From CAYZXL01 sp964482435 (lineage in GTDB: Bacteria > Auribacterota > JABMQX01), in NCBI GenBank assembly GCA_964482435.1, contig CAYZXL010000008.1:62001-126000 (forward strand): DNA of 64,000 bases. The letters run 5' to 3'. Below the pieces are notes generated by a model. The model was given only the letters and a program-made list of their open reading frames with translations, did not search any database and was not told where the DNA came from. How positions within the stretch are numbered: the stretch's first letter is position 1; each line of letters starts with the position of its first letter. The translations under genes and the position numbers were made by a program. Shown piece by piece: positions 1-9,368 of the stretch.

Positions 1-3000
1 GGAGGTTGTCAGGCTGTCGGTCCCTTCGCTCGTCATGGCCCTCGTCGCGCGATGCCAGGTGGCACCCGAGTCGGCCGAATACTCAGCGATGACGGAAGAC
101 GGCGTCGCGCGACCGTTCCAGAGGGTGTAATGGACCGTCACATAACCATCTCCTCCGACGGTAACGGGAGAATTCACCAGCGCGAAGACCGTCTCAGGGT
201 CGAGCTCGTCAGCTCCGATATCCGGGGCAAGTTTGGCGTAACTGAGCAGCACTCTTGGCTCGCCGTCTATGTCAGTCGCGGGCAAGTCATCGGCGTTTCC
301 GTCAGCGCCGTCAAGGCATGGCGAGTTCGGGAGAAGATGATAATCGCCTTCCGCGGCGTTCACGAAACACGGGTCCAGAGAAAAGTTGTAATCGGTTCCT
401 GCGAAGCTCCCGTCGCGGATGTCGCAGAATCGCACGGCTGACTTACCGAGCAACGCCAGGTCTGTGCGCTCGTTCCATAGCAGGCTATTTGTCAGGAGGA
501 CCGACGACCAGTAGTCACCAAAAATCCCGCCTCCTTCGTCCGATAGGTTATCCGCTAAGGTGCAGTTCACGACGTTGAGCTCGCTCTGGTCTTTCATCGC
601 GACCGCGCCGCCGGAGAAGCCGGCAGAGTTGCGGGAGAGCTCGCACCCTAAAAGCGCCGCCGAAGAGAGGTTGATGCAGCAAACACCCCCGCCGAACCAT
701 TGGCCGGTGTTTTCCCGGATGATGCTCGCTTGCACGAGGGCGCGGGAGCCCTCGTGACAGAAGATTGCCCCGCCGCTCTCAGCCGAATTTCCGGAGATGA
801 ATGACTCAACGATGGCAACCGAACAGCCGCTCTTGACGAAGACACCGCCACCCCATCCCTGAAGCGCCGTGTTAGAGACGATGCGGCACCCCGAAATCTT
901 TGTGGATGAAGCACCGCAATACACGCCGCCGCCGACGCGAGAGCCGTTTCCGTAGAAGTCGCCGATTCCGTTGCAGATAGTGAACCCCTCGACGGAAGAG
1001 CGGTCGCCCATAAGAGCAACTGCCGTTCCTCGTTGCTGAGCATCTATCGTCGTACGGTCCGGGCCAGAGCCAATGACCCGCACGTCGGGCTTCGTCGCGA
1101 TTCGCTCGTAATAGGTCCCCGGAGCAACAAGCACGATGTCGAGGGAGTCTGCCGCATCTATGCCAGCTTGTATAGTGCTGTACTCATCCGGCACTTTTAT
1201 TGGATTGACATGCAAGACAACCCGGACAATCTTGTGCTTTTCGGGCATCTCAGTCGGAACCACGTCAACGAACGCTTCATAAGTGCCGATATCGAGCCCG
1301 GACTTGGCGATGGAGACGGTCACGCGGTCCTCCTCGCCGGCGTTTACGTCCGTCGTCGGGTTGAGGGAGAGCCAACTGCAACCCTCGAGGGCTTGCCAGG
1401 TGATTTGTTGTCCTCCGATTGCTCGGATTGTAAGAGTTTGTGACGGCGGGTCAGCCCCTCCTCTTCTCGTCGAGAACGTCAGCTCCACTGGCGTCACCTC
1501 GATTTCAATTTCCCGAGGAGCAATGTGAAGGAGAAACTGTCGCTCCGCAGTGTCGCGCACTTCCTGGCTGTCCAGAACGCGGACGGTGAATGTGAAGTTG
1601 CCCTGTTGAGTCGGCGTTCCGGCAAGCTGGCCAGAGGAAGTCATCGTCAGCCCCGAAGGAAGGAGGCCGGAGACAATGCTCCAGGCATACGGCCGCTTCC
1701 CCCCGAATGCGCTGAAAGCATAGGCGAAAGGCTCTTCGACCTTTCCGTCGGGCAGGGGGCTCGTTGAGATAATCTGAAGGTCCGCCTGAGGTGATACTAT
1801 GATTGTGAATGGCTGCTCATCCAGGTCGGACGGTGACTGTCTGTCTGAAACGCGAACAGTGAACGTACATTTACCAATCGCAGCATTTGTCGGCGTGCCA
1901 GAGACAACGCCGGTTGTTGCATCGAGCTTCAAACCCTCAGGCAGGTTGCCGGAGACGATGCGCCAGGTATAGGGGGCGACTCCGCCTTTCGCCTTGACTG
2001 TCTCCGAGTAAAACGTGCCCTCCTTCCCGTCGGGGAGAGAGAGTGTAATGATGTCCAATTCCTCGGGCGTTATGTGAAGCGAAAACGACATGCTCGCCGT
2101 GTCGGAAGGAACCTGGCTGTCAGTCGCTCGAACGCCGAACGTGAAATCACCGTACTGGGTGGGCGTTCCGCTGAGCGTCGCGTCGAGAGAAAGGGCTAAA
2201 CCCGCTGGGAGCGAACCCGATTCGATGCTCCACGAGTAGGGCAGCTTGCCCCCGCAGGCGCTGAAAGCGAAGTGGTATGCCACTCCGACTTTTCCGTTGG
2301 GAATCGGGCTTGTGGAAGTTATCGCGAGATCCTGGGCCGGCGTGACGGTTATTGAGAAGGCGCGCTCGTCTTGCTTAGCGGGCGATTGACTGTCCACAAC
2401 ACGGAGAGTGAACCCGGACGTGCCGATGGCGGAGTTCGTCGGGACACCGCTGACAGCGCCGGTGGAGGGATTGAGCGTCAGACCATCCGGCAAAGCGCCA
2501 GCCGCCAGTGACCAGGTGAGAGGTGCGAGCCCTCCCACCGCCTCGACGGTGGCCGCGTACGATGCCCCTTCCGCTCCGTCGGGGAGAGACGCCGTCGTGA
2601 TGCGGAGGTTCGCAGGTGATATGTGAAGCGCAAATGGTTCTCTGACCGTTTCCGTCGGAATCTGGCTGTCGGAGACCTCCACGGTGAATGTGAAATCGCC
2701 ATGCTCGGTCGGCGTGCCGGCGAGGATTCCGTCGCTTGACAGATTGAGTCCGCCGGGGAGCACTCCGGAGGAGAAGAGCCAGGCGTAAGGCAGTTTCCCA
2801 CCCTTGGCGACAAAGACATAGTTGTAGGCGTCGCCCACTTTCCCCTGGGGGAGAGGGCTTGTCGTTGTGATTGAGAGAGCTTCCGCAGGTAGTATCTCTA
2901 AAGAAAACTGCTTTTCGTCGTGAGCAGCGACTTGCTGGCTGTCCTCGACGCGAACCGTAAAGCTCGACACGCCAATCGCAGCATTTGTGGGGGTTCCTGA

Positions 3001-6000
3001 AACAAGACCGGTTGCAGGGTCGAGAGCAAGCCCTTGTGGCAAAACCCCGCCGACGATCCGCCAACTGTAGGGTCCCACGCCGCCCCTCGCCTCCGGCGCT
3101 TGAGAGTATGGCGAACCCTCGACGCCGCCCGGGAGCGACGCTGTTACGATGCGGAGGTCCGAGGGGGCAACGTGCAGCGCGAACGGTTTAGTCACCTTAC
3201 TCTCCGGGACCTGACTATCTTTCACGACGATGGAAAATGTGAAGTCCCCGTGCTGGCCTGGAGTGCCGGCCAGTTCTCCTTGCGCGGATAAACTCAAGCC
3301 GGGCGGGACTGTACCCGAATCGAGAGACCAGGTGTAAGGGAGCTTGCCGCCGGAGGCGGCGAACGTGTGGGTGTATTGCTCGCCGACTTTCCCGTCGGGA
3401 AGTGGGCTTGCGCTTGTTATGCCAAGCTGCGATGAGGAAACTATCGTGATGGAAAGAACCAGGTTACTCATTGCCGCAGGAGATTGGCCATCCGTGACGG
3501 AGATGGTGAAAACAGACGTTCCGATTGCTGCATTTGCAGGCGTTCCGCTGATAGTCCCGTCCTGGCGGCCCAGGCCCAATCCCTGTGGAAGCGAACCGCT
3601 GATGATTTCCCAGGCATATGGGGCAACGCCTCCAGTCGCCTCGAGTTCTTGACTATAGACAACCCCCTCGCGTCCGTCCGGCAAGGAGGAAGTCACGATG
3701 ACCAGGTCGGCTGGCTTGACGTGGAGGACGAACTGGCGGGATGCGGTCTCCGGCGCTGACTGGCTATCAGCGACCTCAGCGACGAAAGAGAAATCGCCGT
3801 ATTGGGTCGGCGTTCCCGTCAAGACCCCGTCTGCGAGAAACTCCAAACCGGTCGCCAAATTCCCGGAAACGATGCGCCAGACGTGCGGGAGCTTCCCGCC
3901 GGCAGCGTTGAATTTGGCGCTATATTGGTCGCCCACCTTTCCATCGGGCAGATTCCCGTCCGTTAGAATCGCGACGGGTGCCGCGGGAGCAATTCGTATG
4001 AAGAAGTCCCGTGTCGTCCGCGACGCGGGGACCTGGGAGTCGAACACGATGACTGTAAAGCTCAAGACACCAATAGCCGCATTGGTTGGCGTTCCGGCGA
4101 TCCTTCCAGTGTCCGAGTTCAATATCAGTCCGTCGGGAAGAGCGCCGACCGAGACCGACCAGCGGAACGGCGCAACTCCACCCGCCGCTTGAAGCATCTG
4201 CTCATAAAAAACCCCCTCCGTCCCGTCGGGCAGGGATGAAGTTGTGATCTGGAGGTCGGCCGGTGCCACGCTAATGGTGAAAAGTGCTGTCTGCGTTTCG
4301 TGCGGCTGCTGGCTGTCGCTGACTCGCACGCTGAATTGAGCAATGCCGTATCTCGCCGGAGTGCCGCTGATGACGCCGCTCGCAGAAAGGCTCAATCCTT
4401 CCGGAAGGGACCCGGACTCGATGCTCCAGGTGTAAGGAAGCTTTCCGCCCACGGCCGCGAGCGACGTGGTATATTCCTCGCCCACCTTCCCGCCCGGCAG
4501 CGGGCTGGCAGTGGTGATGGAAAGAGGGCGCGCAGGGGAAACGACGATTGACAGAATGCGGCTGCTCGCAACGGGCTGGCTTTGACTGTCAGTGACCAGA
4601 ACCGTGAAGGTTGAGATGCCTATCGCCGAATTCGTTGGGGTGCCAGTTATTATTCCGGCGCCGCTGAGCGTCAGCGCCTGCGGGAGCGAGCCGCTGATTA
4701 CCTGCCACATGTAAGGCGGAATTCCTCCAGTGGCTGTCAACGCCTGATTGTAGGCGGCTCCTTCCGTCGCATCGGGCAAAGACAATGTCGAAATGCTCAG
4801 GTCTGCGGGGAGGATGGTGACACTGAAATCGCCTACATCGCTGTCAGGCGTTTGCTGGCTGTCGGCAACGCGAACGGTGAAAGTGAAATTCCCATAACTG
4901 CCTGGCGTCCCCGTCAACTGCCCGTCGGATGATAGGCTCAAACTGGCCGGAAGCGAGCCGGAAGCGACCTGCCACGAATAGGGGACTTTTCCGCCAATGG
5001 CGCTGAAAGTGTAGGCATAAGCTTCGCCGACTTTCCCTTCGGGGAGAAAGACGCTGCTTGTAATGCGCAGCGGCGCTCCAGCGGCTACCGTTATGGAAAA
5101 GGACCGGTCATCAACGGCAGCTGGACTCTGGCTATCGCTGACGGCTATTGTGAAAGCCCAGTTCCCGATGGCTGCGTTGGTGGGCGTTCCGTTGACGACG
5201 CCGGTCGAGGCATTGAGACTCAGTCCCGGAGGCAGGCTCCCCGACGACAACCGCCACGAATACGGCGGCACTCCGCCGGTCGCATGGAGCGCATGGCTGT
5301 ACGCCACGTCTTCGACTCCCGAAGGAAGGAAAGTGGTCTCAATGACCAGGTCGGCAGGGTCAACATGAAGAACGACCTGCTCGCTTTTCGTCTGAGTCGG
5401 TTGCTGGCTGTCCGTCACCCGGACAGTCAATGCGAAATCGCCGTATTCCCCGGGCGTTCCCGATAGCAATCCGCCGCCGGACAGACTCAAGCCTGCCGGA
5501 AGAGCGCCATCCGCAATATCCCAGGCGTAGGGCAGTTTCCCTCCTTGAGCCGTGAAAGCGAAATCGTACTCGTCGCCCACTTTCGCATCCGGCAAGGGGC
5601 CGACTGTCGTGATGGTTAGCTCGGCGGAAGGAGCGATTGTGATGGACAACGATTGCTCGTCGGATGCGGGAGGCGACTGGCTGTCCTTGACGAGCACTGC
5701 AAAAACGGAAGTGCCAATAGCTGCGTTTGTGGGCGTGCCGCTTATCGTCCCGGTGATGGCGTTAAGGCTCAACCCCTCCGGCAGGTTGCCGGAACCGATG
5801 CTCCAGCGATACGGAGGAATTCCGCCCTGAGCCTGGAGCGTCTGGTTGTACGGCATACCTTCCACGCCATCGGGAAGCGAACTCGTCGTGATGACCAGGT
5901 CGGGGACCGCCACGTGCAGGTCAAAGGCTGCCGAGTCGCTTGCCGGCGGGTTTCCCTGGTCGGTCACCCGAACAGTGAAATTGAAATCGCCGTATTCTTG

Positions 6001-7026
6001 TGGGGTGCCGCTCAGGATACCCCCTTCCGAGAAAGCTAATCCTGCGGGAAGTAAGCCTGATACCAGTTCCCAACTATAATGCCAGAAGCCCCCTTCCGCC
6101 TGGAAAGTGAAGGTGTAGGCTTCGCTCATTTTTGCGGCGGGGAGGGGGCTTGTGCTGACGATTTTCAACGGCCTGTCGCAGGGAGCGGTCATGGCGTCCC
6201 AGTCGGGGTCCTGGTCGTCCACGTTGGGCGTTGAACCAAGCTGCCCGTGATTGTCGCTCCCCGCAATGTCGTGAGCGACCTGGCCCGAGCCCTCGTCAAA
6301 GTTCCAGTAAGCGACGAGTCCCGGCTCGGACCCGGTCATTCGGACGTTCATTGTTTGCTTGATATCCGCCTGGCTGCGGCTGATATTCCATATTCGAACC
6401 TCGTCGAGACGCCCGTACCACGAAAGAAGGTAGCCGACGGGACTCCAGCCGAGAGTGAGAAGTCCATCGTTCTGAACCGGCTCCATCTGAATCTGGACTG
6501 AGGCTTCCAATTCGCCATCAAGGTAAAGGCGAAGAGCATTCCCGTCGTACGTGCCTGATATGTGGTGCCATTCGCCTTCCAGGTCGGGGGTCTTGGTCTG
6601 CGAATAGACCCGCGCGAACGATGTGCCGTTGCCGATGCTCCACCCGACAGAATGCGCATGCTGGCTCGGGTTGCCCAGGTAATCGTTCGTCCCTTCGATG
6701 AAGAGGAGGTAGTTGGAGTCTGATGGATCGGGGTTCAATTGCGAAGCAATGTTCTTGTCGAGGACCGCGTAGCCGCTGGCAAGGTCGCGGTCCTGAGTAA
6801 GGCGAATCCAAGCCTCGGCCGTCATCTGGGAAAGGTTCAGGTTCTGATTGGGCTGCACCTCAATCATGTCGTACCAGGGATTGAAATCCAGGCACGTCGC
6901 CTCTGAGATGGTGGGGAGCATGAAGAGCGCGCCCGCGATCACGCTGAGCGTTGGTAACAGCGCGGTTAGAAAACGCGAACGTGCAGTGGTGGGCGAATAC
7001 TGAAAAAGGTTCGATGGAAGGCGCAT
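1..7026 (-). CDS. Giant secreted LamG / 17x He_PIG / beta-helix surface protein (3' end outside window)
   Basis: This reading frame is open from an ATG at 7026 to the window edge (2342 codons, no stop seen). GGGAGGGG sits just upstream of the ATG. The N-terminus has an Arg-containing head and a hydrophobic segment (residues about 18-42), a likely signal peptide. Residues about 45-240 form a LamG/concanavalin-like domain (EWHHISGTYDG, LYLDGELE, LDEVRIWN). About residues 290-1840 are 17 tandem Ig-like He_PIG repeats. Residues about 1840-1940 resemble a BACON module (SQTLTI, WLSLNP). From about 1940 a right-handed beta-helix begins (IQAGIDAA, APGTYYE) and ends in a choice-of-anchor Q-like segment (GDYHLLPNSPCLDG, PDIGADE, about residue 2262). 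It probably acts at the cell surface or outside it, in adhesion or polysaccharide binding; that role is inferred. The protein continues past the beta-helix, so a C-terminal anchor may be missing from view. Confidence 0.9.
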   Translation of the reverse strand, partial: MRLPSNLFQYSPTTARSRFLTALLPTLSVIAGALFMLPTISEATCLDFNPWYDMIEVQPNQNLNLSQMTAEAWIRLTQDRDLASGYAVLDKNIASQLNPDPSDSNYLLFIEGTNDYLGNPSQHAHSVGWSIGNGTSFARVYSQTKTPDLEGEWHHISGTYDGNALRLYLDGELEASVQIQMEPVQNDGLLTLGWSPVGYLLSWYGRLDEVRIWNISRSQADIKQTMNVRMTGSEPGLVAYWNFDEGSGQVAHDIAGSDNHGQLGSTPNVDDQDPDWDAMTAPCDRPLKIVSTSPLPAAKMSEAYTFTFQAEGGFWHYSWELVSGLLPAGLAFSEGGILSGTPQEYGDFNFTVRVTDQGNPPASDSAAFDLHVAVPDLVITTSSLPDGVEGMPYNQTLQAQGGIPPYRWSIGSGNLPEGLSLNAITGTISGTPTNAAIGTSVFAVLVKDSQSPPASDEQSLSITIAPSAELTITTVGPLPDAKVGDEYDFAFTAQGGKLPYAWDIADGALPAGLSLSGGGLLSGTPGEYGDFALTVRVTDSQQPTQTKSEQVVLHVDPADLVIETTFLPSGVEDVAYSHALHATGGVPPYSWRLSSGSLPPGLSLNASTGVVNGTPTNAAIGNWAFTIAVSDSQSPAAVDDRSFSITVAAGAPLRITSSVFLPEGKVGEAYAYTFSAIGGKVPYSWQVASGSLPASLSLSSDGQLTGTPGSYGNFTFTVRVADSQQTPDSDVGDFSVTILPADLSISTLSLPDATEGAAYNQALTATGGIPPYMWQVISGSLPQALTLSGAGIITGTPTNSAIGISTFTVLVTDSQSQPVASSRILSIVVSPARPLSITTASPLPGGKVGEEYTTSLAAVGGKLPYTWSIESGSLPEGLSLSASGVISGTPARYGIAQFSVRVSDSQQPHETQTALFTISVAPADLQITTSSLPDGTEGVFYEQMLQAAGGVAPFRWSVSVGALPDGLILNSDTGRIAGTPTNAAIGVLSFTVIVFDSQVPASRTTRDFFIRIAPAAPVAILTDGNLPDGKVGDQYSAKFNAAGGKLPHVWRIVSGNLATGLEFLADGVLTGTPTQYGDFSFVAEVADSQSAPETASRQFVLHVKPADLVIVTSSLPDGREGVVYSQELEATGGVAPYAWEIISGSLPQGLGLGRQDGTISGTPANAAIGTSVFTISVTDGQSPAAMSNLVLSITIVSSSQLGITSASPLPDGKVGEQYTHTFAASGGKLPYTWSLDSGTVPPGLSLSAQGELAGTPGQHGDFTFSIVVKDSQVPESKVTKPFALHVAPSDLRIVTASLPGGVEGSPYSQAPEARGGVGPYSWRIVGGVLPQGLALDPATGLVSGTPTNAAIGVSSFTVRVEDSQQVAAHDEKQFSLEILPAEALSITTTSPLPQGKVGDAYNYVFVAKGGKLPYAWLFSSGVLPGGLNLSSDGILAGTPTEHGDFTFTVEVSDSQIPTETVREPFALHISPANLRITTASLPDGAEGASYAATVEAVGGLAPLTWSLAAGALPDGLTLNPSTGAVSGVPTNSAIGTSGFTLRVVDSQSPAKQDERAFSITVTPAQDLAITSTSPIPNGKVGVAYHFAFSACGGKLPYSWSIESGSLPAGLALSLDATLSGTPTQYGDFTFGVRATDSQVPSDTASMSFSLHITPEELDIITLSLPDGKEGTFYSETVKAKGGVAPYTWRIVSGNLPEGLKLDATTGVVSGTPTNAAIGKCTFTVRVSDRQSPSDLDEQPFTIIVSPQADLQIISTSPLPDGKVEEPFAYAFSAFGGKRPYAWSIVSGLLPSGLTMTSSGQLAGTPTQQGNFTFTVRVLDSQEVRDTAERQFLLHIAPREIEIEVTPVELTFSTRRGGADPPSQTLTIRAIGGQQITWQALEGCSWLSLNPTTDVNAGEEDRVTVSIAKSGLDIGTYEAFVDVVPTEMPEKHKIVRVVLHVNPIKVPDEYSTIQAGIDAADSLDIVLVAPGTYYERIATKPDVRVIGSGPDRTTIDAQQRGTAVALMGDRSSVEGFTICNGIGDFYGNGSRVGGGVYCGASSTKISGCRIVSNTALQGWGGGVFVKSGCSVAIVESFISGNSAESGGAIFCHEGSRALVQASIIRENTGQWFGGGVCCINLSSAALLGCELSRNSAGFSGGAVAMKDQSELNVVNCTLADNLSDEGGGIFGDYWSSVLLTNSLLWNERTDLALLGKSAVRFCDIRDGSFAGTDYNFSLDPCFVNAAEGDYHLLPNSPCLDGADGNADDLPATDIDGEPRVLLSYAKLAPDIGADELDPETVFALVNSPVTVGGDGYVTVHYTLWNGRATPSSVIAEYSADSGATWHRATRAMTSEGTDSLTTS
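1505..6175 (-). repeat. 17 tandem He_PIG-coding repeats, about 275 bp each, two alternating types
   Basis: The DSQ-type motif recurs every 270-280 bp, near 5950, 5680, 5405, 5130, 4860, 4580, 4310, 4030, 3760, 3485, 3210, 2935, 2660, 2385, 2110, 1835 and 1560. Each unit is about 91 residues. Units alternate between one with a GTPxxYGDF turn (9 copies, first and last) and one with GTPTNAAIG (8 copies). The ancestral unit of duplication is therefore probably a pair of about 183 residues. The nucleotide copies have diverged well beyond recent identity. Confidence 0.9.
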
Positions 7027-7144
7027 TGTCCCCTCCCTGCCGCGACGACGATCTTGTGCGTTGTCAGTGAGTAAATTGCCCTACGTTTATGCGCAGAAAG
7101 ACCCACCCACTGGTTCCGTCCCGCTGAGCCGGGCACCCAGAGTA

Positions 7145-7150
7145 ATTATA
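7145..7150 (-). promoter_or_regulatory. Candidate -10 box for the giant surface protein
   Basis: On the minus strand the sequence reads TATAAT, a consensus -10, about 120 nt upstream of the ATG at 7026. No good -35 hexamer is seen at 16-18 nt, so this is a partial match in an AT-rich patch. Confidence 0.4.
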
Positions 7151-7260
7151 GCATTTTTAGCAGGCCGATGTTGTGCAAAAACAATGCCATCGGGTAAGGC
7201 CTCAGTTTCCGGTGGGGCGGCAAGACTGTGCGCACGGGGCAGCGCCGCTTGTCTGCCGGT

Positions 7261-7310
7261 GGCATGGGCATCTTGCCCATGGGTCCTCACGGGCGAGACG
7301 CCCGTGCCAC
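7261..7310. repeat. Paired GC-rich hairpins (AAGAT/GAGAC-loop family)
   Basis: Two adjacent hairpins are visible: TGGGC-ATCTT-GCCCA and ACGGGC-GAGAC-GCCCGT. The ATCTT loop is the complement of the AAGAT loop in the element at 17566-17605, so both belong to one dispersed family. There is no T-run, so they are not obvious terminators. Confidence 0.6.
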
Positions 7311-7954
7311 GAACCCGCGTCCTCTGCGCTCTCCGCGGTGAGTTCCTCCCGAGAGTGACGGATTACGCCATGGGGGGGCGTTGCAGTTGATCCCGCCCCG
7401 CGTTCCGCGGGGGACGCCTTGCTCCAGGCCCATCCCCAGAGTCTGGCACTTGAATGTGGCCTCACCCGAGCGGGGCGATTGAGTTTCCTCTCCGGCAGGA
7501 CGACCTATCCCTTGGACAAGTCAACCCAAGCTCCCTGCCGCCGCACCCTGGGCTGAATTCGGCCTATCCCGCTCGGTTATCAATAGTGAGAATGGCGGAG
7601 ATGGTTTTTTCAACCGTGAGAGAGCAGAGCAACTCCGGATAGCCGGATGGGGAGCGGTATTCTTAACTAATTCCTTGCCGTGCAAGGTATTGTGCAAACA
7701 CAATGGGGTATTGCTGCTTGGCACGACCCATGCTCTCTTCGCCTCGTAACATCTCGTCGCGCGCTGCGTAGAGTCTGCGTGACCCGCAAAAACGCGAAAG
7801 AGGAGCAGCGAAAAACGCCTTTTTCTATCTTCAGGCTGAGGTCGTGAGGCTCTTTCGGAAACTTCGCTTTGTGGCGATTTCCGAAGCGCATACGTCTCTC
7901 TGACTGTAACGCCTGCTAATGATAGGCCAAGACGCAAAAGGAGGGGGTAGGTCA

Positions 7955-8362
7955 ATGCACAAAAGACGCCGGAAGCTGGTTGGGGGATCGTCCGAAGGTT
8001 TCACTCTGATCGAGATAATGATCGTGGTCAGCATAATCGGCCTGCTTCTGGCAATCGCCATACCATCCTTCGTTAAGGCCCGAACTGACACCCTCACCAC
8101 CCTCTGTCAGGAGAACATGAGAGTCATTTTTCACGCCTCCCATTTATATGAAATCGAGACCGGAGTTCTGTTGACAGGAGGCACAAACGGCGTTTTCCTT
8201 CGCAACACCCTCCTTAACGGAGAGTACGTCCGCAAACGGGCGACCTTCGAATGCCCCATCAGCGGCGTGAAGGATTACGACGACTACATCCTCGTTTATT
8301 CAGCCAATAAACTCCAGACAGTCAGGTGCACGCTCGACCCTGGCGGGCACGTCCTTCCCTGA
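7955..8362 (+). CDS. Type II secretion / type IV pilin-like pseudopilin
   Basis: A 135-residue prepilin-like protein. After a basic leader (MHKRRRKL) comes the type III signal motif G-FTLIEIMIVVSIIGLLLAIAIP, with the Glu at mature position 5 that is typical of pilins, followed by the hydrophobic helix. The rest is short, with two Cys (TLCQEN, FECPIS). The start at 7955 is chosen because AGGAGGGGG lies just upstream; an earlier ATG at 7919 has no such site and would put extra residues before the leader. Proteins of this size in PVC-like bacteria are often isolated GspG/PilE-like pseudopilins without an adjacent secretion operon, as here. The exact role is unknown. Confidence 0.8.
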   Translation: MHKRRRKLVGGSSEGFTLIEIMIVVSIIGLLLAIAIPSFVKARTDTLTTLCQENMRVIFHASHLYEIETGVLLTGGTNGVFLRNTLLNGEYVRKRATFECPISGVKDYDDYILVYSANKLQTVRCTLDPGGHVLP

Positions 8363-8426
8363 CGTTTGCCACAGCAGAAAAATCCCGCAAAATCGCCTTG
8401 CCCATCGGATATAATCGCCCTCCGGG

Positions 8427-9245
8427 ATGAAGGTCTCCGAGATTCTCTGCAAGTCTGCCTTGAGCGAATCGCAACTGGCGGATTACGCCCTCAACTGCTA
8501 TGTCGGCTGCCAGCACGGATGTTGCTACTGCTATGCCCGTTTCATGGCGCGGTTCACCGAGCATGAGGAGGAATGGGGAGAATTCGTTGACGTGCGGGTC
8601 AACGTTGTGGAAGTCCTTCTGCGTCAACTCCCTCGCAAGCGAGTGGGAAGCGTCATGGTTAGCTCGGTGTGCGATGGATGGCAGCCGCTGGAAGAAAAGT
8701 ACGGGCTTACCGGCCGGTGCCTGCGGCTGCTTGTGACCTATGGCTACGACGTGTCCATTCTGACCAAGAGCGCGCTGGTACTCAAAGACCTCGACGTCGT
8801 CGCCGGCAAGAAGAACGTTGACCTGGGAATGACCGTTACGACCCTCGACGAAGACTTGCGGCGGGTCATGGAGCCGCTCGCGTCGCCGACCGCTCAGAGA
8901 TTCCGGGCCCTCAAGACGGCAGCCGAAAAAGGGGTCCAAATCTGGCTTTTTATTGGCCCCCTTCTTCCTTTTCTGTCCGACACGCAGGATAACATCGGGC
9001 GCCTTATGAGAGAAGCCTCTCGGCTTCCTCTCACGCGAGTTTATGTTGACAAGTTGAACCTTCGTCCGCGAGTCTGGCAGTCAGTAAAAAAGCTCCTGTG
9101 GGAACACTTCCCTCAGCTTGTTCCGCGCTATCAGGAGGTGCTTTTCGACCCGGCGGCGAGGGAACAGTATCTCAGCAACCTCAGAACGCGGGTCGGAGCG
9201 TCCGCGAAAACGCACGGTCTTGACAACGTGACGAGCATATTCTGA
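8427..9245 (+). CDS. Radical SAM protein, spore photoproduct lyase-like family
   Basis: A 272-residue radical SAM enzyme. The 4Fe-4S motif CxxxCxxC is visible near residue 31-38 (C-QHG-C-CY-C), in the context NCYVGCQHGCCYCYARF that is characteristic of the SplB-like group (COG1533). Members bind S-adenosylmethionine and cleave it to start radical chemistry; the substrate of this branch is not known. The length is close to the usual 280-300 residues. It follows the pseudopilin by 64 nt on the same strand and is followed by the LarA-like gene. No clear ribosome site precedes the ATG. Confidence 0.8.
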   Translation: MKVSEILCKSALSESQLADYALNCYVGCQHGCCYCYARFMARFTEHEEEWGEFVDVRVNVVEVLLRQLPRKRVGSVMVSSVCDGWQPLEEKYGLTGRCLRLLVTYGYDVSILTKSALVLKDLDVVAGKKNVDLGMTVTTLDEDLRRVMEPLASPTAQRFRALKTAAEKGVQIWLFIGPLLPFLSDTQDNIGRLMREASRLPLTRVYVDKLNLRPRVWQSVKKLLWEHFPQLVPRYQEVLFDPAAREQYLSNLRTRVGASAKTHGLDNVTSIF

Positions 9246-9368
9246 AACGAACTGACGGCGGGTTTTAAGTGAAAAGTCGCCCATGTTGTCGAGCGCCGGC
9301 AGATTTCCAATTCGCCAAGACGAGCGAGCCAACAGTAACCCTGCGAGCTTCTCATGGCAAGGACACGT

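Larger units (their letters stand above)
7027..7954. other. Gene-free interval with hairpin repeats
   Basis: No frame here looks coding. The stretch holds the hairpin pair at 7261-7310 and two related short strings (ttgtgcaaaaacaatg near 7173 and attgtgcaaacacaatgg near 7689). The leaders of two diverging genes lie at its ends. Confidence 0.6.

Noticed and set aside
1505..6175. A regular 275-bp periodicity that might suggest a CRISPR array or satellite DNA
   Set aside because: The periodicity is protein-coding (He_PIG), the copies are diverged, and there are no short identical repeats with unique spacers.
7521..7955. A 144-codon minus-strand open frame in the gap before the pseudopilin
   Set aside because: Its residue pattern has no hydrophobic or domain structure and there is no ribosome site.
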